A stretch of 64,000 nucleotides of DNA, from contig JAJUGJ010000006.1 in assembly GCA_029268225.1 (NCBI GenBank), positions 62,001-126,000 on the forward strand, written 5' to 3'. The DNA is from Burkholderiales bacterium. GTDB taxonomy: Bacteria > Pseudomonadota > Gammaproteobacteria > Burkholderiales > Burkholderiaceae_C. The position numbers were made by a program, and so were the translations under genes. Positions within the stretch are counted from its first letter, which is position 1. Each line of letters begins with the position of its first letter. Below are positions 8,435 to 17,227 of this stretch, in pieces. Under the pieces are notes generated by a model, which was given only the letters and a program-made list of their open reading frames with translations, was not told the DNA's origin and made no database searches.

Positions 8435-10048
8435 ATGGACTTGCACAGCATGGACTACCGCGCTATCTCGGCCCACGGGCCCGCTTTGTCTCAGGTGAAT
8501 GCCGACGCCCTGGTGGTGGTGCTTACGCCGGAACTCATCCAAACCGGCGATGCCACCCTCGATTGCATCGTTGATGAGGCCGTCAAGGCCGATGACTTTG
8601 CACTCAAGGCCGGCAGGACACTGTATGTGCATCGGCCCGCTGGTTTGAAGTCCGCCCGTCTGGTGTTGGCGGTGGCGAGTTCCGCTCAGCCCAAGGGGGT
8701 GAAGGCCGCGGTGGGCAAGGCGCTGACCTCGGTGAAGGAGTTGGGCGTGGCACACACCGCGGTCGCCGTGGCGCAAGGGCTGTCCCTGACCGCTTCTCAC
8801 GCACAGGCGCTGGTGCAGGCCGTGGCAGATGCCACCTATGTGTTTCGCCATACCAAGCCCAGTGCACCCAAGCCCGGAGCCCTCAAGAAGGTCACCGTGC
8901 TGTGTGCAGACACCGAACTGGCGGCGGTGAAGCAAGGTTTGACACGCGGTGAAGCTCTGGCCAAGGGCGTGACACTGGCGCGCGAGCTGGGCAACCTTCC
9001 CGGCAACTACTGCACGCCGTCCCATCTGGCACAGGAGGCGCGCCAACTGGCCCGGACGCACAAACACATCAAGGTGGAAGTGCTGGAACGCCCCGCTCTG
9101 GAGAAGCTCAAAATGGGCTCCTTCTTGTCCGTGACCAATGGCTCGGCCCAGCCGCCGAAGTTCATCGTGTTGCGCTACCAGGGGGCTGCTGCCTCTCAGG
9201 CGCCGCTGGTTTTGGTGGGCAAGGGCATCACGTTTGACACGGGGGGCATTTCGCTCAAGCCAGGTGCCGGCATGGACGAGATGAAATACGACATGGGCGG
9301 TGCGGCCAGCGTGCTGGGCACCTTCCGCACCATCGCCGAGTTGCAGCCCAAGGTGAACCTGATTGGCTTGATCCCCACCTGTGAAAACATGCCCAGCGGC
9401 ACGGCGACCAAGCCGGGTGACGTGGTCACCAGCATGTCGGGACAGACCATCGAGGTGCTCAACACCGACGCTGAAGGTCGCCTGATTCTGTGTGACGCCC
9501 TGACCTACGCCGAACGCTTCAAGCCTGCTGCCGTGGTTGACATTGCCACCTTGACGGGTGCCTGCGTGATTGCACTGGGGCATCAGCACAGCGGCCTCTT
9601 CTCGGCTGACGATGCTCTGGCCCAGGCGCTGCTGACCGCAGGTCAGGAGGCGTTGGACACCGCCTGGCGCATGCCCCTGGACGAAGAGTACGGCGAGTCG
9701 CTCAAGAGCAACTTTGCTGACCTGGGTAACGTGGGTGGTCGGGAGGGCGGTGCCATCACGGCCGCGGTGTTCCTGAGCAAGTTCACCCAGGCATACCGTT
9801 GGGCGCATCTCGATATCGCTGGCTCCGCTTGGAAGTCCGGTGCTGCCAAGGGGGGGACGGGGCGTCCAGTCGGCTTGCTCACCCAGTTCATCCTGAATCA
9901 GGCTGGTGCAGGGGCTGATGCCATTCAGCCACTTCCTGCCAAGTCCACCAAGACGGCAGGCAAGGTGAGCGCTGCAGCTCGCAGGCCCGTCGCCAAGAAG
10001 GCGGCAGCCAAGACCGTGCGCAAGAAAGCCGTGGCTGGCCAGGCCTGA
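8435..10048 (+). CDS. pepA: Leucyl aminopeptidase PepA with Lys/Ala-rich tail
   Basis: A cytosolic M17 two-metal aminopeptidase that removes N-terminal Leu and other residues; in E. coli PepA also binds DNA in Xer recombination. Metal and catalytic motifs are intact: GKGITFDTGGISLKP, MKYDMGGA and the signature NTDAEGRL. Two starts are possible, ATG 8435 and ATG 8450 (MDYRAIS, which aligns better with the usual start); neither has a clear ribosome binding site. The last 39 residues (about 499-537) form an extra tail of repeated Ala, Lys and Arg (for example KKAAAKTVRKKAV) that resembles histone H1-like tails and is not part of the M17 fold. Confidence 0.94.
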   Translation: MDLHSMDYRAISAHGPALSQVNADALVVVLTPELIQTGDATLDCIVDEAVKADDFALKAGRTLYVHRPAGLKSARLVLAVASSAQPKGVKAAVGKALTSVKELGVAHTAVAVAQGLSLTASHAQALVQAVADATYVFRHTKPSAPKPGALKKVTVLCADTELAAVKQGLTRGEALAKGVTLARELGNLPGNYCTPSHLAQEARQLARTHKHIKVEVLERPALEKLKMGSFLSVTNGSAQPPKFIVLRYQGAAASQAPLVLVGKGITFDTGGISLKPGAGMDEMKYDMGGAASVLGTFRTIAELQPKVNLIGLIPTCENMPSGTATKPGDVVTSMSGQTIEVLNTDAEGRLILCDALTYAERFKPAAVVDIATLTGACVIALGHQHSGLFSADDALAQALLTAGQEALDTAWRMPLDEEYGESLKSNFADLGNVGGREGGAITAAVFLSKFTQAYRWAHLDIAGSAWKSGAAKGGTGRPVGLLTQFILNQAGAGADAIQPLPAKSTKTAGKVSAAARRPVAKKAAAKTVRKKAVAGQA

Positions 10049-10067
10049 GGACGTGTTGGGTGCGAAC

Positions 10068-10502
10068 ATGAGCATCGTCGAGTTTCACCATGGCGTCTCT
10101 GACAAGCTGGCTTACGCTTGCCGCCTGTTGCGAAAGGCCTATCGGGCCGGTGCTCAGGTGGTTGTCACGGGCGATGTGACGGCCTTGAAGGCCTTGGATC
10201 GCCAGTTGTGGGTATTCGACGATCGTGAGTTCGTGCCCCACGTGTTGGCTCAGTCAGAAGGTGCAGTGCCGGTGCGTCAGCACGGCACGCCGATCTGGCT
10301 CACGGCAGACCCGGCCTCCGCGCCGGGTGAGCGCAGCGTGCTGGTCAACATCGGGCAGGCGATGCCTCCAGGTGTTGAGCGCTTTGCACGTTTGTTTGAC
10401 ATTGTCTCCAACGAGGTGGCCGATCGCCAACAGGGCCGTCTGCGCTGGAAATCTTATGCCGCCAAAGGCTGGCAGGTGAACCCACACGAGGTCAAAGAAT
10501 GA
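10068..10502 (+). CDS. holC: DNA polymerase III chi subunit
   Basis: The chi subunit of the clamp-loader complex, which contacts single-strand binding protein. The 144-residue protein begins MSIVEFHHGVSDKLAYACRL and contains WVFDDREFVPH and RLRWKSYAAKGW, typical of HolC. The start at 10068 is chosen over a codon 15 bases earlier because the family begins with a short strand just before the FHHG-like segment. It lies 19 bases after pepA, the normal order in proteobacteria, and overlaps the next gene by 4 bases. Confidence 0.92.
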   Translation: MSIVEFHHGVSDKLAYACRLLRKAYRAGAQVVVTGDVTALKALDRQLWVFDDREFVPHVLAQSEGAVPVRQHGTPIWLTADPASAPGERSVLVNIGQAMPPGVERFARLFDIVSNEVADRQQGRLRWKSYAAKGWQVNPHEVKE

Positions 10503-11041
10503 ACGAGACGGATCGCCCCCATCTGCCGCATGTGCCCACCTTGACCGAGGTCATTGAGCCTCTGCACCTGGACACTGAAGCGGCGCCTGTGCAGCCTAGC
10601 GTACAGGGCGAAGAGCCTCCTCACATGATTGTCTCGCGCAACCTGCCAGAGCGAGACGGTGCGCCAGGCTGGACGCCGATCAAGACCTTGGTGCTCCCCA
10701 CGCATGCGGATGAAGGGGCGAGCGGAACAGGGCAGCAGCCTCTGGAGTTGGCTGATGTGCCTTTGTTGACCGAGCCTGTGCTGACATCGGAAGTGGTGGC
10801 AGCGTTACCGGTGAAGTCGGCTGAGTTGACCCACGATCAGCTCGCACAGCGCGTGATGGCGGACGTGCAGCGGCGGGTGGACAGCATGCTCGAGTTCCGT
10901 TTGCGTGAGGCCTTGACACCCATTCTGGCCCGCCACAGTGAAGCCATCATCCGGGATCTGCGTGACGAGCTGAGCCTCACAATGCGCGATGTCGTGACAC
11001 GGTCGGTGGCGCAAGAGTTGGCCAAGTTGCGCCAGCGTTGA
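10499..11041 (+). CDS. Hypothetical protein downstream of holC (DUF2486-like)
   Basis: An acidic, Pro- and Glu-rich 180-residue protein. The first two thirds look disordered; the last 65 residues (about 110-180) are predicted helical and amphipathic, ending RSVAQELAKLRQR. Many Burkholderiales have such a gene after pepA-holC (DUF2486 in Burkholderia); I base the assignment on position and general character rather than on a clear motif. Its start overlaps the holC stop (ATGA), so translation is probably coupled. The function is unknown. Confidence 0.7.
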   Translation: MNETDRPHLPHVPTLTEVIEPLHLDTEAAPVQPSVQGEEPPHMIVSRNLPERDGAPGWTPIKTLVLPTHADEGASGTGQQPLELADVPLLTEPVLTSEVVAALPVKSAELTHDQLAQRVMADVQRRVDSMLEFRLREALTPILARHSEAIIRDLRDELSLTMRDVVTRSVAQELAKLRQR

Positions 11042-11101
11042 ACGGGTTTCGTTCGGCTGCTGATGTCTTTCGGCATTTGTATCGTCAATCAGGAGTTTTC
11101 C

Positions 11102-12247
11102 ATGTCGTGTTTCCTCAAGGCAGGGCGTTCCCTGCTCGCGGTGTCGGTGGTGATGACCGCTGCCATGTCTCACTCCGCACAGGCCCAGACCGTCGTGCGC
11201 ATCGGTCACGTTGGACCGGTGTCCGGTCCCCAGGCGCACTACGGCCGAGACAACGAGAATGGCGCCCGGATGGCGGTGGACGAGTTGAATGCCCAAGGGG
11301 TCACCATCGGGGGCAAGAAGGTTCGCTTTGAACTCATGGCAGAAGACGATGCCGCCGATCCGAAGCAGGGCACCGCCGCAGCACAGAAGTTGTGCGATGC
11401 CAAGGTCAATGGTGTGGTGGGGCATCTGAACTCTGGTACCACCATTCCCGCGGCCAAGGTGTACAGCCAGTGTGGTTTGCCAATGGTGACGCCGTCGGCC
11501 ACGAACCCGGAGTTGACACGACTGGGTTACAAGAACGTGTACCGCCTGCTGGCCAACGACAACGCGCTGGGGGCGGGTTTGGCGCAGTACGCGCACCAGG
11601 TGCTCAAGGTCAAGAAGGTGGCGGTCATTGATGACCGGACGGCCTATGGCAAGGGGGTGGCTGAGGTGTTCGCCAAGACAGCCAAAGGCTTGGGCATCGA
11701 GGTGGTCAGTCAGCAGTACACCAATGACAAGGCCGTGGACTTCATGGCCATCCTGACGTCCATCAAGAACAAGAAGCCCGACGGCATCTTCTTTGGTGGC
11801 ATGGACCCTCAGGCGGGTCCGATGTTGCGCCAGATGCAGCAACTGGGCCTGACGAAGGCCTATTTGTTTGGCGGTGACGGCATCTGTACCGACAAGCTCA
11901 AGGATTTGGCGAGTGGTGCGCGCACCTTGAACAACGTGGTGTGTGCTGTTGGAGGCGCCTCGATCGAGAAAATGCCCAACGGCAAGGGCTGGCGTGCGCG
12001 TTACGATGCCCGATTCCCCAAGCAGTTTCAGGTGTACTCGCCGTATACCTACGATGCAACGATGGTGCTCGTTGATGCGATGAAGCGTGCCAATTCGGTG
12101 GACCCGAAGGTGTACGCCGCGAAATTGGCCGAAACCAACTACCAGGGGGTGACCGCCAAGGTGGCGTTTGAGCCCCAAGGTGATCTGAAAAACCCTGCCT
12201 TGACGCTGTACGTCTACAAAGACGGCAAGAAAGTCGCTGTGAATTGA
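11102..12247 (+). CDS. Branched-chain amino-acid-type ABC transporter substrate-binding protein
   Basis: A periplasmic type I binding protein of the LivJ/LivK (HAAT) family. It has a cleavable signal peptide ending AQA (about residue 28), then VVRIGHVGPVSGPQAHYGRDNENGA, the classic first ligand-binding segment. The 381-residue length is usual. The start at 11102 has a good ribosome binding site (AGGAG, 6 bases spacing); an in-frame codon at 11063 is upstream of it and is rejected. No permease or ATPase genes are adjacent, so this is an orphan binding protein or works with a distant transporter. Confidence 0.92.
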   Translation: MSCFLKAGRSLLAVSVVMTAAMSHSAQAQTVVRIGHVGPVSGPQAHYGRDNENGARMAVDELNAQGVTIGGKKVRFELMAEDDAADPKQGTAAAQKLCDAKVNGVVGHLNSGTTIPAAKVYSQCGLPMVTPSATNPELTRLGYKNVYRLLANDNALGAGLAQYAHQVLKVKKVAVIDDRTAYGKGVAEVFAKTAKGLGIEVVSQQYTNDKAVDFMAILTSIKNKKPDGIFFGGMDPQAGPMLRQMQQLGLTKAYLFGGDGICTDKLKDLASGARTLNNVVCAVGGASIEKMPNGKGWRARYDARFPKQFQVYSPYTYDATMVLVDAMKRANSVDPKVYAAKLAETNYQGVTAKVAFEPQGDLKNPALTLYVYKDGKKVAVN

Positions 12248-12273
12248 ACGGCGGCCCAAAAACTTGCTATAGT
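12244..12273 (+). promoter_or_regulatory. Sigma-70-type promoter of tRNA-Ser
   Basis: TTGAAC at 12244-12249 and TATAGT at 12268-12273 are separated by 18 bases and would start transcription near 12280, just before the tRNA. The -35 box overlaps the stop codon of the preceding binding-protein gene. Confidence 0.6.
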
Positions 12274-12283
12274 TGAGGGCTTC

Positions 12284-12374
<91 letters not shown>

Positions 12375-12382
12375 TAACATGA

Positions 12383-12413
12383 CCCCAAGTGATTTTGTCA
12401 CTTGGGGTTTTTT
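12383..12413 (+). terminator. Intrinsic terminator after tRNA-Ser
   Basis: A perfect 10-bp stem (CCCCAAGTGA / TCACTTGGGG) with a 5-base loop ends in a run of T residues, 8 bases after the tRNA CCA. Confidence 0.93.
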
Positions 12414-12549
12414 GTTTTTAGCGCACCTGCCGGCGAGAGCTGTCGTGGGGCTGTCCATCGGATTGGGTGGTGCGTCGACCTGAGAGATGCGTCCGATTTC
12501 CCTTGAGAATGGGAACCTCTGCGCTGTAGACGCCTTTGTTCCTACCGAC

Positions 12550-13734
12550 ATGACACTGGATCTTGTGACGCTGCTGGCAGCAGTGACCGCGGCAACCATT
12601 TCTCTGGCCATTCCAGTTCTGTTCGTCGCCTGGAGAGCCCGTGTCCACCACGGGCTCACACTGTGGGGATTGGGGCTGGTGTTGAACTCGCTGTCCTATC
12701 CCGTTTTCGGGCTGCGAGCATGGGGGTGGACCGACTTGTCGATCGTGTTGACCAATCTGTTGACCAGTCTGACTCTCGTTTTGCACACGCAGGCCATCGC
12801 GTCTTTTCAGCGCGAGCGTGTCCAAACGTTGTCTCAGTGGGCCGTGTGGTCACCGATGGCGCTGAACATGGTCGTGGTCGCAGTGTTTCTGCACGACGAT
12901 CTCCTGCGCAACACACTTGTCGCGGCCACCCAGGGGCTCATGGCGTTCATGCTTCTGCGTCAGGCGTGGGGCCCCGGTCTGCTCGAGAGGCGCTTGACAG
13001 GGCGATGGGTCTTGATCGGCGGTGCTGCCATGCTGTTCGGAGCCTTGGTGTGCCGTACGTTGTTCATGGTGCTCGCCTCCGACTGGGATCCGCGCTACAA
13101 CGTCCCCAGTCACGTCCAGGCGTTCACCTATTTCATCGTGATGGCGGTGGTGCTCATCAACAGCATGGGTTTCGTGCTGATGCAGATGGAGCGCGCCATT
13201 GAGCAACAGCGGTCTCTGGCGACACATGATGCGCTGACGGGCCTCTACAACCGTGCTGCGTTGCAAGACTTGCTGCCGATGTACGGGGCACAAGCCCGCC
13301 GACGTGGCACACCCTTGGCTTTCCTGATGCTGGACATCGATCATTTCAAACAGGTCAACGATGAGCATGGCCATCTTGCAGGTGACCAAGTGCTGAAGGA
13401 GGTGGCCAACCGTGTCCGTCATGGGATGCGGCAGTCTGATTTTCTGGCCCGTTTCGGTGGTGAGGAGTTCCTGGCGGTCCTGCCGGCCACGGATGGGGCG
13501 GGTGCTCTCGTTCTGGCCGAGAAAATCAGACAGTCGATCGAGGCGGAGCCAGTTCGCTTTCAGGAGCAAGGGATTGCCATCACCATCAGCGTTGGCGTGT
13601 CATTTGGCATTCCAGGCGAGTCTGCCAAGTCGCTGGAAGAGTTGATTGCGCACAGTGACCAGGCGCTGTATGCGGCGAAGAGCGGGGGCAGAAACTGTGT
13701 GAGACTCAATTCAGTCCCGTCGCAGCCAGTCTGA
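12550..13734 (+). CDS. Membrane diguanylate cyclase (GGDEF domain)
   Basis: An enzyme that makes the second messenger cyclic-di-GMP. The first 220 residues of this 394-residue protein contain about seven hydrophobic helices forming a membrane sensor. The GGDEF domain follows: HDALTGLYNR, LMLDIDHFKQVND, and the active-site motif GGEEF near residue 304. The allosteric inhibitory site RxxD (RQSD) lies exactly five residues before GGEEF, so product feedback is expected. The ATG at 12550 is preferred to the in-frame codon at 12487 because the hydrophobic sensor starts there. Its last 29 bases overlap the convergent LysE-type gene. Confidence 0.9.
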   Translation: MTLDLVTLLAAVTAATISLAIPVLFVAWRARVHHGLTLWGLGLVLNSLSYPVFGLRAWGWTDLSIVLTNLLTSLTLVLHTQAIASFQRERVQTLSQWAVWSPMALNMVVVAVFLHDDLLRNTLVAATQGLMAFMLLRQAWGPGLLERRLTGRWVLIGGAAMLFGALVCRTLFMVLASDWDPRYNVPSHVQAFTYFIVMAVVLINSMGFVLMQMERAIEQQRSLATHDALTGLYNRAALQDLLPMYGAQARRRGTPLAFLMLDIDHFKQVNDEHGHLAGDQVLKEVANRVRHGMRQSDFLARFGGEEFLAVLPATDGAGALVLAEKIRQSIEAEPVRFQEQGIAITISVGVSFGIPGESAKSLEELIAHSDQALYAAKSGGRNCVRLNSVPSQPV

Positions 13735-14353
13735 TGCCAAAGCCGATGAACAAACTTCCAACACTGCCCGTGCACAGTGCTGCCAGGCGGCGTCTGCGTC
13801 TGAATGCTTCCGCAAGGTAACGACCGCCAAAGATCAGGGCCGACAGGTACGCCATGCTGCACACCTGAACGATGACTCCGAGGATCACGAATGACAACCA
13901 GGGGTGCGAGTAGGTGGGAGAGACGAACTGGATGAAGAAGGACACAAAGAACAAGATCGCCTTTGGGTTCATGAGGCTGATCAGCAAGGCCGCTTGAAAC
14001 GGTCGATTGGATGAGGCGGATGGCGCGGGCTGGGCTGTGACGGTGGGTGCTCGCCAACCCGCCAAGCCTGCACGCACAAGTCCCCATCCCAGGTAGGCCA
14101 GATACGCTGCCCCGGCGTACTTCAGGCCCTCAAACAGGGCGGGTTGGGTCTGGAAAAGCGACGCCATACCGGTTGTGGCCAAGCTCATCAGAATCAGATC
14201 ACCAGTGAAGATGCCCAAGGCGCCGCGGTAGCCTGCACCGATGCCCCGCTGCGATGCCACCGTCATGACGTACAGCGAGTTCGGTCCAGGCAGCAGCACG
14301 ATCACGATGGTGCCAAGGATGAAGGTGGTGAGGTCGGTGATCCCGTAAACCAT
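13706..14353 (-). CDS. LysE/RhtB-family exporter (LeuE-like)
   Basis: An inner-membrane amino-acid exporter of about 215 residues with six hydrophobic helices. The family signature is visible as VLLPGPNSLYV near the N-terminus, and LLISLMNPKAILFFVSFF in the middle. The start at 14353 (MVYGITDL) fits the usual short N-terminus; an alternative ATG at 14389 is possible. A longer open frame to 14515 would run through the sigma-54 promoter of nirB and is rejected. The similarity to LeuE is by motif only, so the substrate is open. Confidence 0.85.
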   Translation of the reverse strand: MVYGITDLTTFILGTIVIVLLPGPNSLYVMTVASQRGIGAGYRGALGIFTGDLILMSLATTGMASLFQTQPALFEGLKYAGAAYLAYLGWGLVRAGLAGWRAPTVTAQPAPSASSNRPFQAALLISLMNPKAILFFVSFFIQFVSPTYSHPWLSFVILGVIVQVCSMAYLSALIFGGRYLAEAFRRRRRLAALCTGSVGSLFIGFGIRLAATGLN

Positions 14354-14405
14354 GTGCGAAGGCGTTCGTCGGATGCTCAGTTGGAACATGGTAATCCCCG
14401 CGCGT

Positions 14406-14420
14406 GCACCGGTTTTGTGC
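14406..14420 (+). promoter_or_regulatory. Possible NtrC half-palindrome before the nirB promoter
   Basis: GCAC, seven bases, then GTGC matches the core of NtrC binding sites (GCAC-N7-GTGC). It sits only about 7 bases upstream of the -24 element, closer than classical NtrC enhancers, so it may be chance or may be used differently. Confidence 0.3.
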
Positions 14421-14426
14421 GCCAGG

Positions 14427-14443
14427 TTGGCACGTATGTTGCT
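14427..14443 (+). promoter_or_regulatory. Sigma-54 promoter of the nirBD operon
   Basis: TTGGCACGTATGTTGCT is an essentially perfect sigma-54 site: GG at 14429-14430, GC at 14441-14442, with the required 10 bases between. Transcription would begin near 14454, leaving a leader of roughly 224 bases before nirB. Nitrogen control of nitrite assimilation through RpoN/NtrC is well known, so the site fits the genes it precedes. Confidence 0.85.
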
Positions 14444-14453
14444 GGTTAACCTG

Positions 14454-14677
14454 CGTGCCCGAAGGTAGCGTCGCCTCAGTGCACAGACATGGTTTCCGCT
14501 AACGACGGCGGGCATCGTCTTGATGCGTCAGCACCATGCAGGCAGCGCGGCTGTCTCTCTCATTTTTTGCTTTTCGGGTCTCATCTGACAGGTTTGGAGC
14601 TTACTCGCTCCCCTGTGAGGGGCCTGGGTGCGGCTGCTCACTAAGGGCCGCCTCCCTCACGCGTCGCAGGAGTGCAT
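14454..14677 (+). promoter_or_regulatory. Structured 5' leader of nirB, candidate NasR target
   Basis: No gene is seen in this stretch. Two strong hairpins lie next to the start codon. The first pairs ACAGG (14588-14592) and GGAGC (14596-14600) with GCTCC and CCTGT (14607-14616), giving ten base pairs, a 3-base bulge and a six-base loop. The second pairs GAGGG with CCCTC (14617-14621 / 14654-14658) and GCGGC with GCCGC inside it. The gene for a NIT-ANTAR antiterminator (NasR) is three genes downstream. ANTAR proteins bind tandem hairpins with six-base loops, but these loops do not match the published A/G loop pattern and no T-run follows, so the assignment is tentative. The ribosome binding site AGGAG is at 14668-14672. 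Confidence 0.5.
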
Positions 14678-17206
14678 ATGAAAATCGTCGTCGTTGGCCA
14701 CGGCATGGTGGGCCACAAGTTTCTCGAGAGCCTGGCCGAGGCGGGCCTGCAGAACGCCGAAGTCACCGTGTTGTGTGAAGAGCCGCGCCCCGCCTATGAC
14801 CGGGTGCATCTCTCTGAATTCTTCGCCGGCAAGTCGGCCGAAGACCTCTCCGTGGTCGAGCCCGGCTTCTTCGAGCGTACCGGTTTCACACTGCGCCTGG
14901 CCGCCCGTGCGGTGGCCATCGAGCGCCGCGACCGCACCGTCACCACCGCTGATGGCGAGGTGCTGTCCTATGACAAGCTGGTGCTGGCCACCGGTTCCAC
15001 GCCCTTCGTGCCCCCCATCCCCGGTCGCGATCGCGACAAGTGCTTTGTCTACCGCACCATTGAAGACCTGGAAGGCATGAAGGCTGCAGGCGCCAAGTCT
15101 CGTACGGGCGTGGTGGTGGGGGGCGGTCTGCTGGGGCTGGAGTGCGCCAAGGCCTTGCGCGACATGGGCTTGCAAACCCATGTGGTGGAGTTTGCACCGC
15201 GACTGATGGCCGTGCAGGTGGACGAGGGAGGTGGCCGCATCTTGCGCCACAAGATCGAGGCGCTGGGGGTGAGCGTGCTCACCAGTCGCAGTACCGTGAA
15301 GATCGTGGACGGGGCTGAGCACCGTCACCGCATGGTCTTTGAAGATGGCAGTTACCACGAGACCGACATGATCGTGTTCTCTGCCGGCATCCGTCCGCGC
15401 GACGAGTTGGCACGTCAGTGTGTGCTGGCAATCGGGCCGCGCGGAGGCGTGGTCATCGACGACCACTGCCGCACCAGTGATCACCACGTCTACGCCATCG
15501 GCGAGTGCGCTTCGTGGAACGAACAAACCTTCGGCCTTGTGGCGCCGGGCTATGACATGGCCCGTGTGGCCGCGCGGCACATTGCCGGCGATGCGCAAGC
15601 CACGTTCACCGGCGCCGACATGAGCACCAAGCTCAAGCTGATGGGGGTGGACGTGGCCAGCATCGGCGATGCGCATGGCAAGACGCCGCACAGCCGCAGT
15701 TTTCACTACAACGACGACATCCATCAGGTCTACAAAAAGATCGTTGTCAGCGAGGATGGCAAGAAGCTGTTGGGCGCCGTGCTGGTCGGCAATGCCGATG
15801 AATACGGCACCTTGCTGCAGATGGTGCTCAATGGCATCACCTTGCCCGACCAACCCGAGTTCCTGATCCTGCCCTCCAGCGATGGCCAGGCCAAGCCGGG
15901 CTTGGGTGTGGAGGCCTTGCCCGATTCGGCCCAGATCTGCTCGTGCAACAGCGTCAGCAAGGGGCAGATCTGCGCCGCGGTGGGGGAGGGGGCCACCACC
16001 ATCGCCGATCTGAAAGCCTGCACCAAGGCGGGCGCCACCTGCGGCGGCTGTGTGCCCCTCGTCACCCAGGTCATGAAGGCCGAGATGAGCAAGCGCGGCA
16101 TGGCGGTCAACAACCATGTCTGCGAGCACTTCGCCTACTCGCGCCAGGAGCTCTACCACCTGATCCGCGTGGGCAACATCCACACTTTTGACGAACTGCT
16201 GGCCAAGCATGGGCAAGGTTTGGGGTGCGACATCTGCAAGCCCACCGCCGCCAACATTCTGGCCTCGGTGTGGAACGACTTCGTTCTCAAGAAAGACTTG
16301 GCCAGCCTGCAAGACAGCAATGACTACTTTTTGGGCAACATCCAGAAGGATGGCACCTACTCAGTCGTGCCTCGCATGGCCGGTGGCGAGGTCACGCCCG
16401 AAGGCTTGATCGCGGTGGGGCAGGTCGCCAAGAAGTACGGGCTGTACACCAAGATCACCGGTGGTCAACGTGTGGACCTTTTCGGCGCGCGTGTCGAGCA
16501 ACTGCCGTTGATCTGGGAAGAACTGATCGCCGCGGGCTTTGAGTCGGGCCATGCTTACGGCAAGTCTCTGCGCACGGTCAAAAGCTGCGTGGGCTCGACC
16601 TGGTGCCGCTACGGCGTCGGCGACAGCGTGGGTCTGGCCGTGGAGTTGGAGAACCGTTACAAGGGCTTGCGTGCCCCGCACAAGATCAAGTTTGGCGTCT
16701 CCGGCTGCACCCGTGAGTGCGCCGAAGCCCAGGGCAAGGACATTGGTGTCATCGCCACCGAAAAGGGCTGGAACCTCTATGTGTGCGGCAACGGTGGCAT
16801 GAAGCCCCGTCATGCCGAGTTGCTGGCCTCGGATCTGAGCAAAGACGAGTTGGTGCGCACGATCGACCGCGTGTTGATGTTCTATGTCCGTACCGCGGAT
16901 CGCCTGCAACGCACCAGCACATGGCGCGACAACCTCGAGGGCGGTCTGGATTACCTCAAGGACGTGATCCTCCATGACAGCCTGGGTTTGGGGGCAGAGC
17001 TTGAAGCCCAGATGCAGCATGTCGTTGACACCTACCAGTGCGAATGGAAGACGGCTGTGACCGACCCCGAGGTGCGCAAGCGCTTCCGTTCGTTCGTCAA
17101 CAGCGATGCGACGGACGAGCGCATCGTCTTTGTGAAGGAGCGGGGACAGATCCGTCCCGCTCGGCCCGAAGAGCACGCCCCCCAGACCGACGAAATCACT
17201 GCCTGA
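14678..17206 (+). CDS. nirB: Assimilatory nitrite reductase [NAD(P)H], large subunit
   Basis: Cytoplasmic enzyme that reduces nitrite to ammonium with NAD(P)H. The 842-residue order is standard: FAD site (VVVGHGMVG), NAD site (VVGGGLLGLE, about 147-156), the BFD-like [2Fe-2S] domain with CSCNSVSKGQI and CTKAGATCGGC (about 423-466), and the siroheme/[4Fe-4S] module with Cys pairs in CVGSTWC and GCTREC (about 640-690). All cluster ligands are present. The ATG at 14678 with AGGAG five bases upstream is chosen; a GTG two codons earlier overlaps that site. Expression should depend on sigma-54 and possibly NasR. Confidence 0.96.
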   Translation: MKIVVVGHGMVGHKFLESLAEAGLQNAEVTVLCEEPRPAYDRVHLSEFFAGKSAEDLSVVEPGFFERTGFTLRLAARAVAIERRDRTVTTADGEVLSYDKLVLATGSTPFVPPIPGRDRDKCFVYRTIEDLEGMKAAGAKSRTGVVVGGGLLGLECAKALRDMGLQTHVVEFAPRLMAVQVDEGGGRILRHKIEALGVSVLTSRSTVKIVDGAEHRHRMVFEDGSYHETDMIVFSAGIRPRDELARQCVLAIGPRGGVVIDDHCRTSDHHVYAIGECASWNEQTFGLVAPGYDMARVAARHIAGDAQATFTGADMSTKLKLMGVDVASIGDAHGKTPHSRSFHYNDDIHQVYKKIVVSEDGKKLLGAVLVGNADEYGTLLQMVLNGITLPDQPEFLILPSSDGQAKPGLGVEALPDSAQICSCNSVSKGQICAAVGEGATTIADLKACTKAGATCGGCVPLVTQVMKAEMSKRGMAVNNHVCEHFAYSRQELYHLIRVGNIHTFDELLAKHGQGLGCDICKPTAANILASVWNDFVLKKDLASLQDSNDYFLGNIQKDGTYSVVPRMAGGEVTPEGLIAVGQVAKKYGLYTKITGGQRVDLFGARVEQLPLIWEELIAAGFESGHAYGKSLRTVKSCVGSTWCRYGVGDSVGLAVELENRYKGLRAPHKIKFGVSGCTRECAEAQGKDIGVIATEKGWNLYVCGNGGMKPRHAELLASDLSKDELVRTIDRVLMFYVRTADRLQRTSTWRDNLEGGLDYLKDVILHDSLGLGAELEAQMQHVVDTYQCEWKTAVTDPEVRKRFRSFVNSDATDERIVFVKERGQIRPARPEEHAPQTDEITA

Positions 17207-17227
17207 GAGCCCTGGAAGGAGAACAAC

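Noticed and set aside
8162..10075. Long minus-strand open frame over pepA (637 codons)
   Set aside because: It mirrors pepA, has no family motifs and overlaps lptF on the same strand. GC-rich DNA gives long antisense frames; the same holds for the frames at 33593-35470 and 14657-16312.
14610..14622. CCCCTGTGAGGGG as a terminator in the nirB leader
   Set aside because: The 5-bp stem has a 3-base loop and no T-run follows; it competes with a stronger hairpin.
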